A stretch of DNA of 64,000 bases from Psychrosphaera aestuarii (GCF_017948405.1 NZ_CP072844.1:1736001-1800000); one strand, 5' to 3'; positions 20,208 through 29,727 are shown, numbered from the stretch's first letter. Numbers and translations: made by a program. Notes: generated from the sequence alone by a model not told the origin.

Positions 20208-20534
20208 ATGAAAAAAACATTTTGTGTTGACGATTTAATAATGAACTTTGAGGGCTTACCTGAAGTTATGCTAATCGATGCGCTTGAGTCCTACTGTAAT
20301 GAGGCTCAGGTTTATATTAATGAGCTTAGATCTGCAGATACAGAAACCGCTGTTAGACACGCGCATAGTATTAAAACTATGTCTAAAATGGTGGGAGCAC
20401 GTTTTATGGCTACAATATGCGAAGAGTTTGAAAAGTCTGAAGGGAATGGAAAAGTAAAGAAAGAGCATATTTTGGCACATTGGCCTGAAGTAAAGATAGA
20501 AATAGAGACATACGTTGCGAGTTTGAAGTATTGA
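20208..20534 (+). CDS. Hpt (histidine phosphotransfer) domain protein
   Basis: The 108-residue protein is a stand-alone Hpt domain. The motif HAHSIKTMSKMVGA places the probable phospho-histidine at 53, with the following Lys56 as usual. The family's Gly after Lys is Thr here. Hpt proteins relay phosphate between receiver domains. It lies 6 bases after a receiver-domain gene, suggesting a relay pair served by a kinase encoded elsewhere. Its 3' side leads to the convergent tRNA array. Confidence 0.82.
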   Translation: MKKTFCVDDLIMNFEGLPEVMLIDALESYCNEAQVYINELRSADTETAVRHAHSIKTMSKMVGARFMATICEEFEKSEGNGKVKKEHILAHWPEVKIEIETYVASLKY

Positions 20535-20619
20535 TAAATTAGATTATTTTTTATTTACAGAAAAAATAGGAAGAAGTATCAGTCGAATTTATAATACTTA
20601 TTGACCATTAAAAGATTAA

Positions 20620-20696
<77 letters not shown>

Positions 20697-20758
20697 TCAG
20701 TAGACTGAACGTTTATATTAAATTCGTCTGTTCAGGACGAACGGCTTCCAAACTAAAT

Positions 20759-20835
<77 letters not shown>

Positions 20836-20898
20836 CCAGTAGACTTAAACGTTTATTTTAAATTCGTCTGTTCAGGACGAATGGCTTCCAAACTAAAT

Positions 20899-20975
<77 letters not shown>

Positions 20976-21055
20976 CCAGTAGACTAAACGTTTTAATTAG
21001 CGTCTTACGTTTACCAAGACGTTGCATCTGCACCCTGTGCTTCAGCGAGGTGCGT

Positions 21056-21083
21056 ATACTAACGACTTAAAATTTAATTGCAA
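21056..21083 (-). promoter_or_regulatory. Probable promoter of the initiator tRNA array
   Basis: On the minus strand TTGCAA (21078-21083) and TAGTAT (21056-21061) are 16 bases apart, followed by a GC-rich start region reading ACGCACCTCGC, typical of stringently controlled stable-RNA promoters. A 6-base-pair hairpin (21001-21021) lies in the leader before the first tRNA. Confidence 0.5.
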
Positions 21084-21129
21084 CACCTGAATTAAAAAAA
21101 CTGTAATAAATAGGTCTTTTGAATAAATT

Positions 21130-21138
21130 TGCTATAAT
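21130..21138 (+). promoter_or_regulatory. Extended -10 promoter for rlmKL
   Basis: TGCTATAAT is a perfect extended -10 element. Transcription would start near 21145, which rules out the upstream TTG at 21119 as the rlmKL start and supports the ATG at 21167. Confidence 0.55.
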
Positions 21139-21166
21139 GTCTGCAAATTTTCTAAGTTTAGTGATT

Positions 21167-23296
21167 ATGCCAAATTTTATAGCCTTAACATCTGCGGGAA
21201 TAGAGCCGCTTTTAGCCGACGAATTAATAGAGTTAGGTGCCACTGATGTGAGCCCAAGACTTCAGTCTGTTCAGTTTTCCGCCACTTTTGAAACAGCAAT
21301 TAAAATCTGTTTTTGGTCACGATTAGCGACACGTGTAATGAAACACGTTATCGATATCAGTGGCAACACCAAAGAAAAAATATATGACGGTGTTATTGGC
21401 TTTGATTGGCACCCTTACTTTATTAAAACGAACAGTTTCTCAGTTGAGTTCGTTGGAACCGATAAAAGTATAAGAAATAGTCAATTTGGAGCGTTAATTG
21501 TTAAAGACGCGATCGTTGATAATATAAGAGAAGAAACAGGGAAACGTCCTGACGTAGATAAGTCGGATCCTGATCTCAAAATACATGCGCGACTGTTTAA
21601 AGGTCGTTGTAATGTATTTGTCGACTTTTCTGGATCATCATTACACCAGCGCGGTTATCGAGTAGAGCAAGGTGCGGCACCATTAAAAGAACACTTAGCA
21701 GCAGCAATAATAAAGCGTAGTGGATGGGATCAAAATAGCCCCTTTGTTGACCTTTTTGCCGGTTCAGCAACATTGTTAATTGAAGCCGCTATGATGCATA
21801 TCAAACGAGCTCCCGGTTTAAACAAACGAACTTTCCCGTTTGTAAAACACCCAGAGTTTTCTGTAACTAAATATAATGCGATACGCCAAGATGCTATTGA
21901 CGCTGAGGTACCAGCATCGACTCAATTTATTGGTTTTGAAATATCAAATTATGTAATAGGCAAGGCAGAGTCAAATATACAACAAGCAGGTTTAGAAGAG
22001 GTTATTAGTATAAATCAGCAAGATGCTGCAAATGCAACGGTAAGCAAAAAGCTTAAACCAGGTTGGATTGTCTCTAACCCTCCTTATGGTGAAAGGATTG
22101 GCGATGCAATAGAATTGTTATCGCTATTTAAGCGTTTGGGCCTTAACCTTAAAAAGAATTACGAAAATTGGCATGTTTCACTATTAACGGGACAGACATT
22201 ACTTCTTAAATTACTGCGACTGCAAAAAAGCCGAGAATTTAAATTAAAAAATGGTCAAATTGAAACGGTACTTGCAAACTATGAGTTAACGCCACAACAA
22301 TGCGAGCTGTCAGAAAGTGCATTAAGCGGCGAGTACTACTTGTCAAAAGATGGCCAAGCATTCTCAAAACGCGTAGACAAAAATTTAAAAAGACTTAAAA
22401 AGTGGGCGAATAAAGAAGGCATCACTAGTTACAGAGTCTACGATGCTGACATTCCTGAATATAATGTAGCCGTTGATTACTACGACGGTCGAGTAGTGGT
22501 GTATGAGTATCAGGCACCTAAAACCGTTAAAGAAAGCGTAGCGGAAATTCGTTTACTCGATATATTGAGTATCCTTCAACAGAAGTTCGACTTAAATGCT
22601 GAAAACTTTGCCATTAAAGTGCGAAAAGCACAAAAAGGCAAAAAGCAGTATGAAAAAGAAGATAGTAAGTTTCATCGCTTTGCCGTAAGTGAGTTTAATG
22701 CTCAGTTTTATGTCAATATTCACGACTATTTAGATACGGGCTTGTTTCTTGATCATCGCTCTACTCGCCAAGAGTTTGCAAGCTGGTGTAGTGGAAAAAG
22801 TGTATTGAATTTGTTCTGTTATACAGGTAGCGTATCTGTGCATGCCGCACTAAACGGGGCAAAAAGAGTCACTAGTGTCGATATGTCCAATACATACTTA
22901 GATTGGGCGAAAGATAATTTTTCGTTAAACAATATTTCTGAAAAAGGTCACTATTTTCATCGAGCGGACTGCTTAGATTGGTTAGCAAAATCGCGAGATA
23001 AGTTTGATCTTGTGTTCCTTGATCCACCATCCTTTTCAAATTCCAAAAAAATGGATCGCACTTGGGATGTTCAGCGTGACCACGTTGAGATCTTAGAGCT
23101 AGTAAAAGACCGATTGACTCCTGGCGGTGCAGTATTATTCTCAAACAATTTAAGAAAGTTTAAATTGGAAAAAGAAGCTATTGAGGCACTAGGCTTTGAT
23201 ATACAGGACATCAAAGAGAAAACCTTGCCAGAAGATTTTAAGCGTAACCAGAACATTCATCATTGTTGGAAGTTAACACTTAAAGATAATGGCTAG
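21167..23296 (+). CDS. rlmL: Bifunctional 23S rRNA methyltransferase RlmKL (m2G2445 and m7G2069)
   Basis: The protein fuses the RlmL part (THUMP domain, then a methyltransferase with NPPYGER at about 304-310) to the RlmK part (PUA-like and SAM domain with FLDPPSFSNS near 617-626). It modifies G2445 and G2069 of 23S rRNA. I start it at the ATG giving MPNFIALTSAGIEPLLADEL, the usual opening, 709 residues long; an in-frame TTG 48 bases upstream lies before the apparent -10 element. The stop overlaps the next gene by 8 bases. Confidence 0.95.
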   Translation: MPNFIALTSAGIEPLLADELIELGATDVSPRLQSVQFSATFETAIKICFWSRLATRVMKHVIDISGNTKEKIYDGVIGFDWHPYFIKTNSFSVEFVGTDKSIRNSQFGALIVKDAIVDNIREETGKRPDVDKSDPDLKIHARLFKGRCNVFVDFSGSSLHQRGYRVEQGAAPLKEHLAAAIIKRSGWDQNSPFVDLFAGSATLLIEAAMMHIKRAPGLNKRTFPFVKHPEFSVTKYNAIRQDAIDAEVPASTQFIGFEISNYVIGKAESNIQQAGLEEVISINQQDAANATVSKKLKPGWIVSNPPYGERIGDAIELLSLFKRLGLNLKKNYENWHVSLLTGQTLLLKLLRLQKSREFKLKNGQIETVLANYELTPQQCELSESALSGEYYLSKDGQAFSKRVDKNLKRLKKWANKEGITSYRVYDADIPEYNVAVDYYDGRVVVYEYQAPKTVKESVAEIRLLDILSILQQKFDLNAENFAIKVRKAQKGKKQYEKEDSKFHRFAVSEFNAQFYVNIHDYLDTGLFLDHRSTRQEFASWCSGKSVLNLFCYTGSVSVHAALNGAKRVTSVDMSNTYLDWAKDNFSLNNISEKGHYFHRADCLDWLAKSRDKFDLVFLDPPSFSNSKKMDRTWDVQRDHVEILELVKDRLTPGGAVLFSNNLRKFKLEKEAIEALGFDIQDIKEKTLPEDFKRNQNIHHCWKLTLKDNG

Positions 23297-23528
23297 TTTA
23301 TACCTTTTATCAACGGCGGGTTGCCATTTATGTGATACCGCCGTACATATATTAAATGATCGTCATATAGAATTTGAACTAGTGGAAATATTAGACGATG
23401 ACCAACTAGTCGCGCAGTATGGTGATAAAATTCCCGTTTTAATTGCTCAGGGAGCAGAACAAGCTTTGTTCTGGCCGTTTGATGCATCACAAATAACCCA
23501 ATATAAAGAGTATTATGGAATTAGTTAG
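23289..23528 (+). CDS. Glutaredoxin-like small protein (DUF836 family)
   Basis: The 79-residue thioredoxin-fold protein has the redox pair CHLC at 12-15 and the cis-Pro segment DKIPVLI near 46-52. DUF836/glutaredoxin 2-like proteins of this size often sit beside uup, as here. The cellular target is unknown. The start overlaps rlmKL by 8 bases and the end overlaps uup by 14 bases, so the three genes are translationally coupled. Confidence 0.85.
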   Translation: MASLYLLSTAGCHLCDTAVHILNDRHIEFELVEILDDDQLVAQYGDKIPVLIAQGAEQALFWPFDASQITQYKEYYGIS

Positions 23529-25425
23529 ACTGAGTAACGCCCAATTAGCTTTTGGTAGTCATCCGATATTAAATCATGTCGATTTTCAAATTAATGCAGG
23601 TGAACGTGTTTGTATCGTCGGTCGCAATGGTGCAGGTAAGTCGTCATTATTAAAAGTTATCAGTGGTGATCAATCGTTAGACGATGGACGGATTCAATTT
23701 GTTAATGATGCAACTGTAGCTAGGTTAGAGCAAGATCCGCCAAGAGGCCAGCACGGTACAGTTTTAGAATTTGTTAGTGCAGGGTTACAACACGTAAAAG
23801 ACTTGATGAATGAGTTTAATGATGTCGCAATGAAAGTAGCGGAAGATGAGTCATTAATGTCGAGAATGGAAAAAATTCAACAAGAAATTGATTTGCACGA
23901 AGGCTGGACGTTAGACCTAAGGATATCTCAAACTCTAACGACCTTAGGTTTGTCGCCAGAACAAGATATTAATAAATTGTCAGGAGGCTGGTTACGAAAA
24001 CTAGCACTTGCTAGAGCGTTAGTTAAGCAACCAAATATTCTACTTTTAGATGAGCCTACAAACCACTTGGATATAGATGCCATTGCTTGGTTAGAAAGTT
24101 TTCTAAAAGAGTTCAAAGGGGCAATTGTATTTATTTCTCATGACAGAGCGTTTATACGCGCGATGGCCACGAGGATAATTGACTTAGACCGCGGTAATGC
24201 TACTAGTATCGTTGGAACATACGATTATTACTTGGAAGAAAAACAACGCCTTCTAGAAGTTGAAGAGCAGCAAAACGCTTTGTTTGACAAAAAATTGGCC
24301 CAAGAAGAAGTATGGATTCGCCAAGGTATAAAAGCACGTAGAACCAGAAATGAAGGCCGTGTAAGGGCGCTTAAAGACTTACGGGTGCAAAGAAAAGGGC
24401 GTATCGACGCGCCAACAACTGCAAATATGTCGATACAACAAGGTGAAAAGAGCGCCAAAAAAGTATTTGAAGCGAAAGACATAAGCTACTCAATTCCGGG
24501 CAAAACATTAATTAACGACTTCTCTTGTTTAGTAATGCGAGGAGACCGTGTAGCATTAGTTGGTCCTAACGGAGTTGGTAAATCTACTTTAATCAAGCTT
24601 TTGTTAGGAGACATAGCGCCAGAACAAGGAATTATACATATAGGTGAAAACTTAAATGTTGCTTACTTTGATCAACACCGTTTAGCGCTAGATATTGAAA
24701 AAACAGTTCAAGACAATGTCGCCGACGGTAAGCAAGAAATCGAATTTAACGGTTCATCGCGCCATGTGCTTGGGTATTTACAAGACTTCTTATTCCCTCC
24801 AGCTCGTTCACGTACACCAGTAAAAGCGTTATCTGGCGGCGAAAAAAATCGACTATTACTTGCGAAGCTTTTTGTTAAACCATCAAATGTATTAATTCTT
24901 GATGAACCAACAAATGACTTAGATGTGGAAACATTGGAATTATTAGAAGAGTTAGTCGCGAATTACCAAGGTACGGTTTTATTAGTGAGCCATGATAGGG
25001 AGTTTATCGATAATACAGCGACGACTATCTGGGCATTTGAAGGCAACGGCTATATAAATAAAGTTGTTGGCGGTTACGCTGATTATCGAGATTACCTTGC
25101 CCGTATTGAGTCAAATGACAAAACCAAGAATTCCGATGCTGAAAAAAAATCTCAACCAAGTATAGTGAGCAAACCAGTAAAAACTTCGAGCAAGAAAAAA
25201 CTTTCATATAAAGAGGCTCGCGAGTTAGAATCGTTACCAAAATTATTGGAATCTCTAGAGAAAGATATAGAAGAGGCGCAACTTATCGTAAATTCGCCTG
25301 ACTTTTTTAAGAGTAGTAGTGACCAAACACAAAAAGCATTGAACCAATTAGCTGAATTAGAGTCGAAGATGGAAATTGCCTTCGCACGATGGGAAGAGCT
25401 AGAAGAACAACAACAAAATCAATAG
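23515..25425 (+). CDS. uup: ABC-F ATPase Uup
   Basis: Uup is a soluble ABC-F protein with two nucleotide-binding domains. Walker A motifs are at about 36-43 (GRNGAGKS) and 350-357 (GPNGVGKS), with ABC signatures LSGGW and LSGGE. The ABC-F linker lies between them, and the C-terminus (about 540-636) is a Lys/Glu-rich coiled coil, the Uup hallmark. ABC-F proteins act on ribosomes; Uup loss raises transposon excision in E. coli. It lies 12 bases before the DUF3466 gene. Confidence 0.93.
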   Translation: MELVRLSNAQLAFGSHPILNHVDFQINAGERVCIVGRNGAGKSSLLKVISGDQSLDDGRIQFVNDATVARLEQDPPRGQHGTVLEFVSAGLQHVKDLMNEFNDVAMKVAEDESLMSRMEKIQQEIDLHEGWTLDLRISQTLTTLGLSPEQDINKLSGGWLRKLALARALVKQPNILLLDEPTNHLDIDAIAWLESFLKEFKGAIVFISHDRAFIRAMATRIIDLDRGNATSIVGTYDYYLEEKQRLLEVEEQQNALFDKKLAQEEVWIRQGIKARRTRNEGRVRALKDLRVQRKGRIDAPTTANMSIQQGEKSAKKVFEAKDISYSIPGKTLINDFSCLVMRGDRVALVGPNGVGKSTLIKLLLGDIAPEQGIIHIGENLNVAYFDQHRLALDIEKTVQDNVADGKQEIEFNGSSRHVLGYLQDFLFPPARSRTPVKALSGGEKNRLLLAKLFVKPSNVLILDEPTNDLDVETLELLEELVANYQGTVLLVSHDREFIDNTATTIWAFEGNGYINKVVGGYADYRDYLARIESNDKTKNSDAEKKSQPSIVSKPVKTSSKKKLSYKEARELESLPKLLESLEKDIEEAQLIVNSPDFFKSSSDQTQKALNQLAELESKMEIAFARWEELEEQQQNQ

Positions 25426-25437
25426 GTAGTATTTATT

Positions 25438-27141
25438 TTGAACAAGGTGAAAATTTCTAAAACTGCGGTGGCAGTCGCAACGTTACTTATAAGTACTGCA
25501 TCTCATGCAGCTAAATATAAAGTTGTAGAATTATCAGTTGCCCCAGATTACAGGCAGAGTTTTGGTATCGCTAATAACGATGTAGGTGATGTATTAAGTA
25601 TTTCAAGGGACAGTGTAAATTTTCCGTTTTACTTTGATGTGTTATCGTCAACAACACACTCCATTTTGAGAGCAAATTGTGGTGTGTCCCAAGAAGAATT
25701 AGATGCCGAAGCGTTAGATGCTTCTTCAGCAGCATGCTTAAAGTCAGAGTTAGCCCGTACGTCTTCTACTTCAACCATCTATGCCTATAACTCGGCATTT
25801 CAGAAAGTAGGTGATATAAAAACAAGCTACTTTGGAAATAATTATGATAATGGCGTACTTAATTTAGTTGATCAAATAGATGAACGCCTTGGCACTTATA
25901 CAAGAAGTAATACTGAGCAGTTATCTAATATCAACAATTCGGGTGTAGCGGTTGGTACTGTATCAGCGCCATATGTTTATTCAACCGTTGATATAGAAAC
26001 AACAGAGGGAGAACTGACTCCAACAATTCTGTTTTCTCGAGAATATAATAAGAGAGCCGTATTATTAAGTAATGGTGAAGTTGCTATAATTGAGCCAACG
26101 AACACTACCTATGGTGGCGTTTCAAGTGCATTTGATATCTCAGAAACAGGATATGTATCAGGCATTCAATCAATTGGGGTGACTGATAATTTTACTTCGC
26201 AAATAGAAACGGGCTGTGAAGACTCTAATTTACCTTTAGAAGTATGTCAGTGGAGTTATACCGTCCAGGGTAATGTATTTAAATTGCGGCCTGTAGTTTG
26301 GAAACTTGATTCAAATAATTCGGTTGTAGAAACAATAACATATGATTTAGCTTTTGAACCGACAGAGGTGCAAACTGGCAATTATACGGCATATGCGGCG
26401 GCAGTAAACGATGCAGGGATCGCCGTAGGTTATGGTGATGCACCACTTTTCAACTCTTCAAGTACGACCGCTGTTGCTAAGTACCCTTTAGTGTTTGCTA
26501 ACGGCGAAACTAAACATATTTTATCAGAAAGTGATGGCTATGATGCTGGTTATGCTGTTGATATCAATAATCAAAACTTAGTTGTTGGTAAGGTTCAAAA
26601 GTTTTTTGACGGTCAATTTAACGACACATTTTTTGTTTATGACTTAAACTCGGATACCCTGGAGTTTCCAGTCGTGTTTTATAAAGGTAGCCAAGCGATA
26701 GGTAATTCCATTAACAATAATGGAATCGTCGTAGGTGAAGGCGAATACGAAGTTACAACAGCAAATCAACGTCGTAAACATGCGTTTATCTACAATGCTA
26801 TTAGTAAAGAGTTTAATAATATTAACGATTTAACTGAGTGCAATTCAAGTTATGAGGTAATTGAAGCTCGTGACATTAATAACAACAATGAAATAGTCGC
26901 AACTGCCCTCAAGACGGTGGAGCAAAGAGATGCGTTAGGTGAAGTTGTTAAAGATGACTCAGGTGAAGCAGTTACTGTGGAAGTCCCAGTTGCTGTTTTA
27001 TTAGAGCCTATCGATGGTGGCTCAGTGGATGTATGTGCTGAAGACGTATCAGTACCATATGAGCGAAAAGGTTTTGCTAATAGCATTTTGTTAATTTCAC
27101 TTTTAGGTGTGTTTGTAGTTATTAGACGCCGATTTTTATAA
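25438..27141 (+). CDS. DUF3466 family exported protein with C-terminal anchor
   Basis: The 567-residue protein has a signal peptide (about 1-24, ending SHAA), several repeated beta segments of the type GIAVGYGD, NLVVGK and GIVVGEGE that could form a propeller-like fold, and a C-terminal membrane segment followed by RRRFL. The tail resembles a GlyGly-CTERM sorting signal but lacks a clear Gly-Gly-Ser motif. The start is TTG. The family is common in Shewanella and Vibrio with unknown function. It follows uup by 12 bases and ends at an intrinsic terminator. Confidence 0.82.
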   Translation: MNKVKISKTAVAVATLLISTASHAAKYKVVELSVAPDYRQSFGIANNDVGDVLSISRDSVNFPFYFDVLSSTTHSILRANCGVSQEELDAEALDASSAACLKSELARTSSTSTIYAYNSAFQKVGDIKTSYFGNNYDNGVLNLVDQIDERLGTYTRSNTEQLSNINNSGVAVGTVSAPYVYSTVDIETTEGELTPTILFSREYNKRAVLLSNGEVAIIEPTNTTYGGVSSAFDISETGYVSGIQSIGVTDNFTSQIETGCEDSNLPLEVCQWSYTVQGNVFKLRPVVWKLDSNNSVVETITYDLAFEPTEVQTGNYTAYAAAVNDAGIAVGYGDAPLFNSSSTTAVAKYPLVFANGETKHILSESDGYDAGYAVDINNQNLVVGKVQKFFDGQFNDTFFVYDLNSDTLEFPVVFYKGSQAIGNSINNNGIVVGEGEYEVTTANQRRKHAFIYNAISKEFNNINDLTECNSSYEVIEARDINNNNEIVATALKTVEQRDALGEVVKDDSGEAVTVEVPVAVLLEPIDGGSVDVCAEDVSVPYERKGFANSILLISLLGVFVVIRRRFL

Positions 27142-27159
27142 CTCTTTAATCTATGTATT

Positions 27160-27187
27160 AAGCCCATGTATATCATGGGCTTTTTTA
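27160..27187 (+). terminator. Intrinsic terminator after the uup-DUF3466 group
   Basis: AGCCCATG (27161-27168) pairs perfectly with CATGGGCT (27174-27181) around a 5-base loop, followed by six Ts. Confidence 0.9.
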
Positions 27188-27327
27188 ATTGTGACGAATT
27201 TATTGCAAATAAACAGTTGATCATAATTCTGTAATTTACTATTCATATACATAGGCACTGACGAGAAAAAGGTATTTATTCAAATTAGTGCTCGTATAAC
27301 AATAAACAAAATATAGAGGTTATGCCT

Positions 27328-27501
27328 ATGAAAAGACAAAAACGTGATCGCTTAGATAGAGCTCATTCGCAAGGTTATAAAGCAGGTATTACTGGACGGT
27401 CTAAAGAAGCTTGTCCATATCAATCTCAGGATTCTAAATCGCAGTGGCTTGGAGGGTATCGAGAAGCCATAGGTGACAAAAACTATGGTTTGTTTAAATA
27501 G
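27328..27501 (+). CDS. rmf: Ribosome modulation factor RMF
   Basis: This 57-residue gene is too short for routine ORF listing but is clear. It begins MKRQKRDRLDRAHSQGYKAG and contains GRSKEACPYQ and SQWLGGYREA, matching E. coli RMF almost throughout. RMF converts 70S ribosomes to inactive 100S dimers in stationary phase. AGAGG at 27315-27319 is well spaced for the ATG at 27328, not for the in-frame ATG at 27322. As in E. coli it lies next to the convergent fabA, separated by a two-way terminator. Confidence 0.97.
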   Translation: MKRQKRDRLDRAHSQGYKAGITGRSKEACPYQSQDSKSQWLGGYREAIGDKNYGLFK

Positions 27502-27517
27502 TTAATATGATAGCCAC

Positions 27518-27546
27518 AAAAAAGCTCGTAAATAACGAGCTTTTTT
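27518..27546. terminator. Bidirectional terminator between rmf and fabA
   Basis: GCTCGT (27524-27529) pairs with ACGAGC (27535-27540), extended by six A/T pairs, giving a T-run on both strands. It serves both convergent genes. Confidence 0.9.
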
Positions 27547-27566
27547 ATTGAATTAGATATTCGGAC

Positions 27567-28082
27567 TTAAAATGACGATGTGTCAGTAAACAAACCGACT
27601 TTTAAATCTTTTGCTTCATAAATGACTTTACCATCAACAGAAACAGAACCGTCAGCTAAACCCATATAAAGTTTTCGTTTAATAACACGCTTTAAGTCGA
27701 TTTTATAAGTCACTTTACTTGCAGTCGGTAATATTTGTCCCGTGAACTTTACCTCACCCACGCCAAGTGCTCTGCCTAATCCTGGCCCACCTGACCAACC
27801 TAAAAAGAATCCGACCAGTTGCCACATAGCGTCTAGACCAAGACAGCCTGGCATCACAGGGTCGCCTTTAAAATGACATTCGAAAAACCATAAGTTTGGA
27901 TTAATATCGAGTTCAGCAATGATTTGACCTTTTCCGTACTCACCACCTTCATCAGTAATGGAAATGATTCTATCCATCATTAACATGTTGTCAGATGGTA
28001 AGCGACTATTTCCCGGTCCGAATAGCTCGCCGTTACCGCATGCAATTAAATCGTTTTTATCGTAGCTATTTTTCTGTACCAT
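27567..28082 (-). CDS. fabA: 3-hydroxydecanoyl-ACP dehydratase/isomerase FabA
   Basis: FabA makes and isomerises the C10 enoyl-ACP that begins unsaturated fatty acid synthesis. Starting at the ATG at 28082 gives 171 residues, and the catalytic His70 ([13 protein letters not shown]) and Asp84 (GLDAMWQ) then fall at the same numbers as in E. coli. A TTG/GTG start 21-24 bases upstream would add about 8 residues and lacks that support. The promoter overlaps a FabR-like operator, so repression responding to unsaturated acyl-thioesters is expected. Confidence 0.96.
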   Translation of the reverse strand: MVQKNSYDKNDLIACGNGELFGPGNSRLPSDNMLMMDRIISITDEGGEYGKGQIIAELDINPNLWFFECHFKGDPVMPGCLGLDAMWQLVGFFLGWSGGPGLGRALGVGEVKFTGQILPTASKVTYKIDLKRVIKRKLYMGLADGSVSVDGKVIYEAKDLKVGLFTDTSSF

Positions 28083-28122
28083 ATTGTTATTACTTATTTC
28101 CACCAAGATTTAGAGAACTGGT

Positions 28123-28151
28123 AATTTAGCTTACACTTGTACGCTAAACAA
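28123..28151 (-). promoter_or_regulatory. fabA promoter
   Basis: On the minus strand TTGTTT (28146-28151) and TAAATT (28123-28128) are 17 bases apart, and the spacer is almost completely filled by the palindrome described in the next entry. Confidence 0.6.
28126..28147 (-). promoter_or_regulatory. FabR-like operator in the fabA promoter
   Basis: A 22-base near-palindrome with half-sites TTAGC-G-TACA and TGTA-A-GCTAA around AG lies between the -35 and -10 elements. It resembles the AGCGTACA...TGT...GCT operators bound by FabR upstream of fabA and fabB in E. coli. The regulator gene is not in the window, so the identity is inferred from sequence and position. Confidence 0.7.
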
Positions 28152-28199
28152 CTCTGAACAGTGAAATAGTCACTGATATCTTAACTTTAGGTTAAAAGA

Positions 28200-28439
28200 A
28201 TGCCCTTAACAAACGCTGAAAAACAAAAACGTTATAGAGAGCGTAAAGCTCAAGCAGGAAAGAAAGAAGTAAGAGGATACTTGACCGAGCCGGCTCAACA
28301 GTGTTTGGAGGATATTAGACAACAAACGGGCTGGGATGACAGTACAATATTATCAAACGCATTAAGATTAACTTACGCAGCCCAAAAGTGTGGTCAAGTT
28401 AAAATATTAAATAACTGGTTGTTAAAAAATAGTAAATAA
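28200..28439 (+). CDS. Small ribbon-helix-helix-like DNA-binding protein (hypothetical)
   Basis: I do not recognise a named family. The 79-residue protein starts with a basic stretch (KQKRYRERKAQAGKKE), then a short strand KEVRGYLTE, a helix AQQCLEDIRQQTG, a turn and a second helix TILSNALRLTYAAQ. This is the order and spacing of ribbon-helix-helix regulators. The basic N-terminal tail also suggests DNA contact. It is divergent from fabA with about 50 bases between the fabA promoter and its ATG, and no toxin-like partner follows; the next gene converges. Confidence 0.6.
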   Translation: MPLTNAEKQKRYRERKAQAGKKEVRGYLTEPAQQCLEDIRQQTGWDDSTILSNALRLTYAAQKCGQVKILNNWLLKNSK

Positions 28440-28442
28440 GGA

Positions 28443-29078
28443 TTATATCGCTTTGTTGATCACCTGGTAGGCTGATAAAAGCGCTTTAAACTGTTCGCTC
28501 GAACCACCTCTGTCGGGGTGTAAGATTAGACTCCTTTTTTTAAAGGCCGCCTTTAGCTCCCTCTTACTTGGTATGCTATTAAACTGGAACACGGATAAAG
28601 CTGCAGTCAAAGTATTCTGATAATGGCTGTTATAGCGTACCCAAAACGAATCGAATAGAGCATCAACTTCGCTTTGCTTTGCATCAAAATTATCCCAATC
28701 TAAATAAAACGCTTGCAGCTTATCGTCACCGATTGCAGGCATGTTGATTTCATTATTATTAGATCCTGAGACTTCTTTATCAGTTTTAAACAAGACAAGT
28801 TTTATAGCTAAGGCGCTAATATGTACTGTAAAGTTACCTTGTTTTTCTCCTTCGAGTTTTAGGCGATACAGAGAGTTAAATACAATAAAATGGGTGTGAA
28901 AAAGCGACAAGGTGTGGCTTAAAGCATTTTCTGAAAAAATCTCATAAGGTTTTAATTGCAGTATTTTTATTAATTCAAATTCAGATAATGTTCGCTTTGT
29001 GATTATTTCAAATATAGATGCATCAAGGTACGCTAACCTTGATGCATCTATATTAAGTGGTGATACATTAGACTTCAT
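28443..29078 (-). CDS. DnaJ-domain protein (DnaJ-related family)
   Basis: The 211-residue protein has a C-terminal J-domain (about 155-211) with the motif HPDRGGS, in place of the canonical HPD at the start of the domain's loop, and an N-terminal DnaJ-related helical region ending near 145. It probably stimulates an Hsp70 partner. There is no Zn-finger or membrane anchor, so it is neither DnaJ nor DjlA. It overlaps queC by 11 bases, so it is downstream in the same transcript. Confidence 0.78.
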   Translation of the reverse strand: MKSNVSPLNIDASRLAYLDASIFEIITKRTLSEFELIKILQLKPYEIFSENALSHTLSLFHTHFIVFNSLYRLKLEGEKQGNFTVHISALAIKLVLFKTDKEVSGSNNNEINMPAIGDDKLQAFYLDWDNFDAKQSEVDALFDSFWVRYNSHYQNTLTAALSVFQFNSIPSKRELKAAFKKRSLILHPDRGGSSEQFKALLSAYQVINKAI

Positions 29079-29727
29079 AGACTAACGGATCAGTTATTCC
29101 ATTTTTAGCGAATGCTTCTAAACGTTCCTGACAAGCGCCACAAGTCCCACATGCTCTCTCTCTACCATTATAACAAGTCCAAGTTAAGCTATAATCTAAG
29201 CCCATTGAAATCCCGTCAGCTAATATTTCTATTTTGTCATTATTGATATAAGGCACTGCTATATCAACGGGTTCGTAGTTTGCGATGGCCGATACATCCT
29301 GCATTTTGCTTACAAACTCAGGACGACAGTCAGGATAAATGGCATGGTCTCCAGAGTGTGCACCGTAGTATACCTTTGTCGCGCCAAGGCTAACGGCGTA
29401 GCCAATTGCCAACGATAACAATATCATGTTTCTATTTGGCACTACGGTCTGCTTCATACTATCGGCTTCATAGTGACCGTCGGGAACGTCGATATCATCG
29501 GTAAGCGAAGAACCCGCTATAATAGAATTGATAGCACTAATATCGACAATTTTGTGGTTAATTTTTAATAAATCGCACGCCCGTTTCGCATATTCCACTT
29601 CTTTAACGTGACGTTGCCCGTAATTAAAGGTGAGGGCATACACGTCATAACCGTCTTTTATTGCTTTATTTAAAACAGTGTATGAGTCCATACCACCAGA
29701 GTAAATGACCACGACTTTTTCAGTCAT
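29068..29727 (-). CDS. queC: 7-cyano-7-deazaguanine synthase QueC
   Basis: QueC makes preQ0 from 7-carboxy-7-deazaguanine with ATP and ammonia, for queuosine in tRNA. The PP-loop motif SGGMDS is at 10-15, and the zinc cysteines are Cys185, 193, 196 and 199 near the C-terminus. The 219-residue length fits. It is divergent from queE, which makes its substrate, across about 140 bases. Confidence 0.95.
   Translation of the reverse strand: MTEKVVVIYSGGMDSYTVLNKAIKDGYDVYALTFNYGQRHVKEVEYAKRACDLLKINHKIVDISAINSIIAGSSLTDDIDVPDGHYEADSMKQTVVPNRNMILLSLAIGYAVSLGATKVYYGAHSGDHAIYPDCRPEFVSKMQDVSAIANYEPVDIAVPYINNDKIEILADGISMGLDYSLTWTCYNGRERACGTCGACQERLEAFAKNGITDPLVYEV

Noticed and set aside
21119..21166. Longer start for rlmKL at a TTG
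   Set aside because: An extended -10 element lies at 21130-21138 between this TTG and the ATG at 21167, and the family begins at MPNFIALTSAGIEP.
28083..28106. TTG/GTG start adding 8 residues to FabA
   Set aside because: The shorter start puts catalytic His70 and Asp84 at the exact E. coli numbers and gives the family length.
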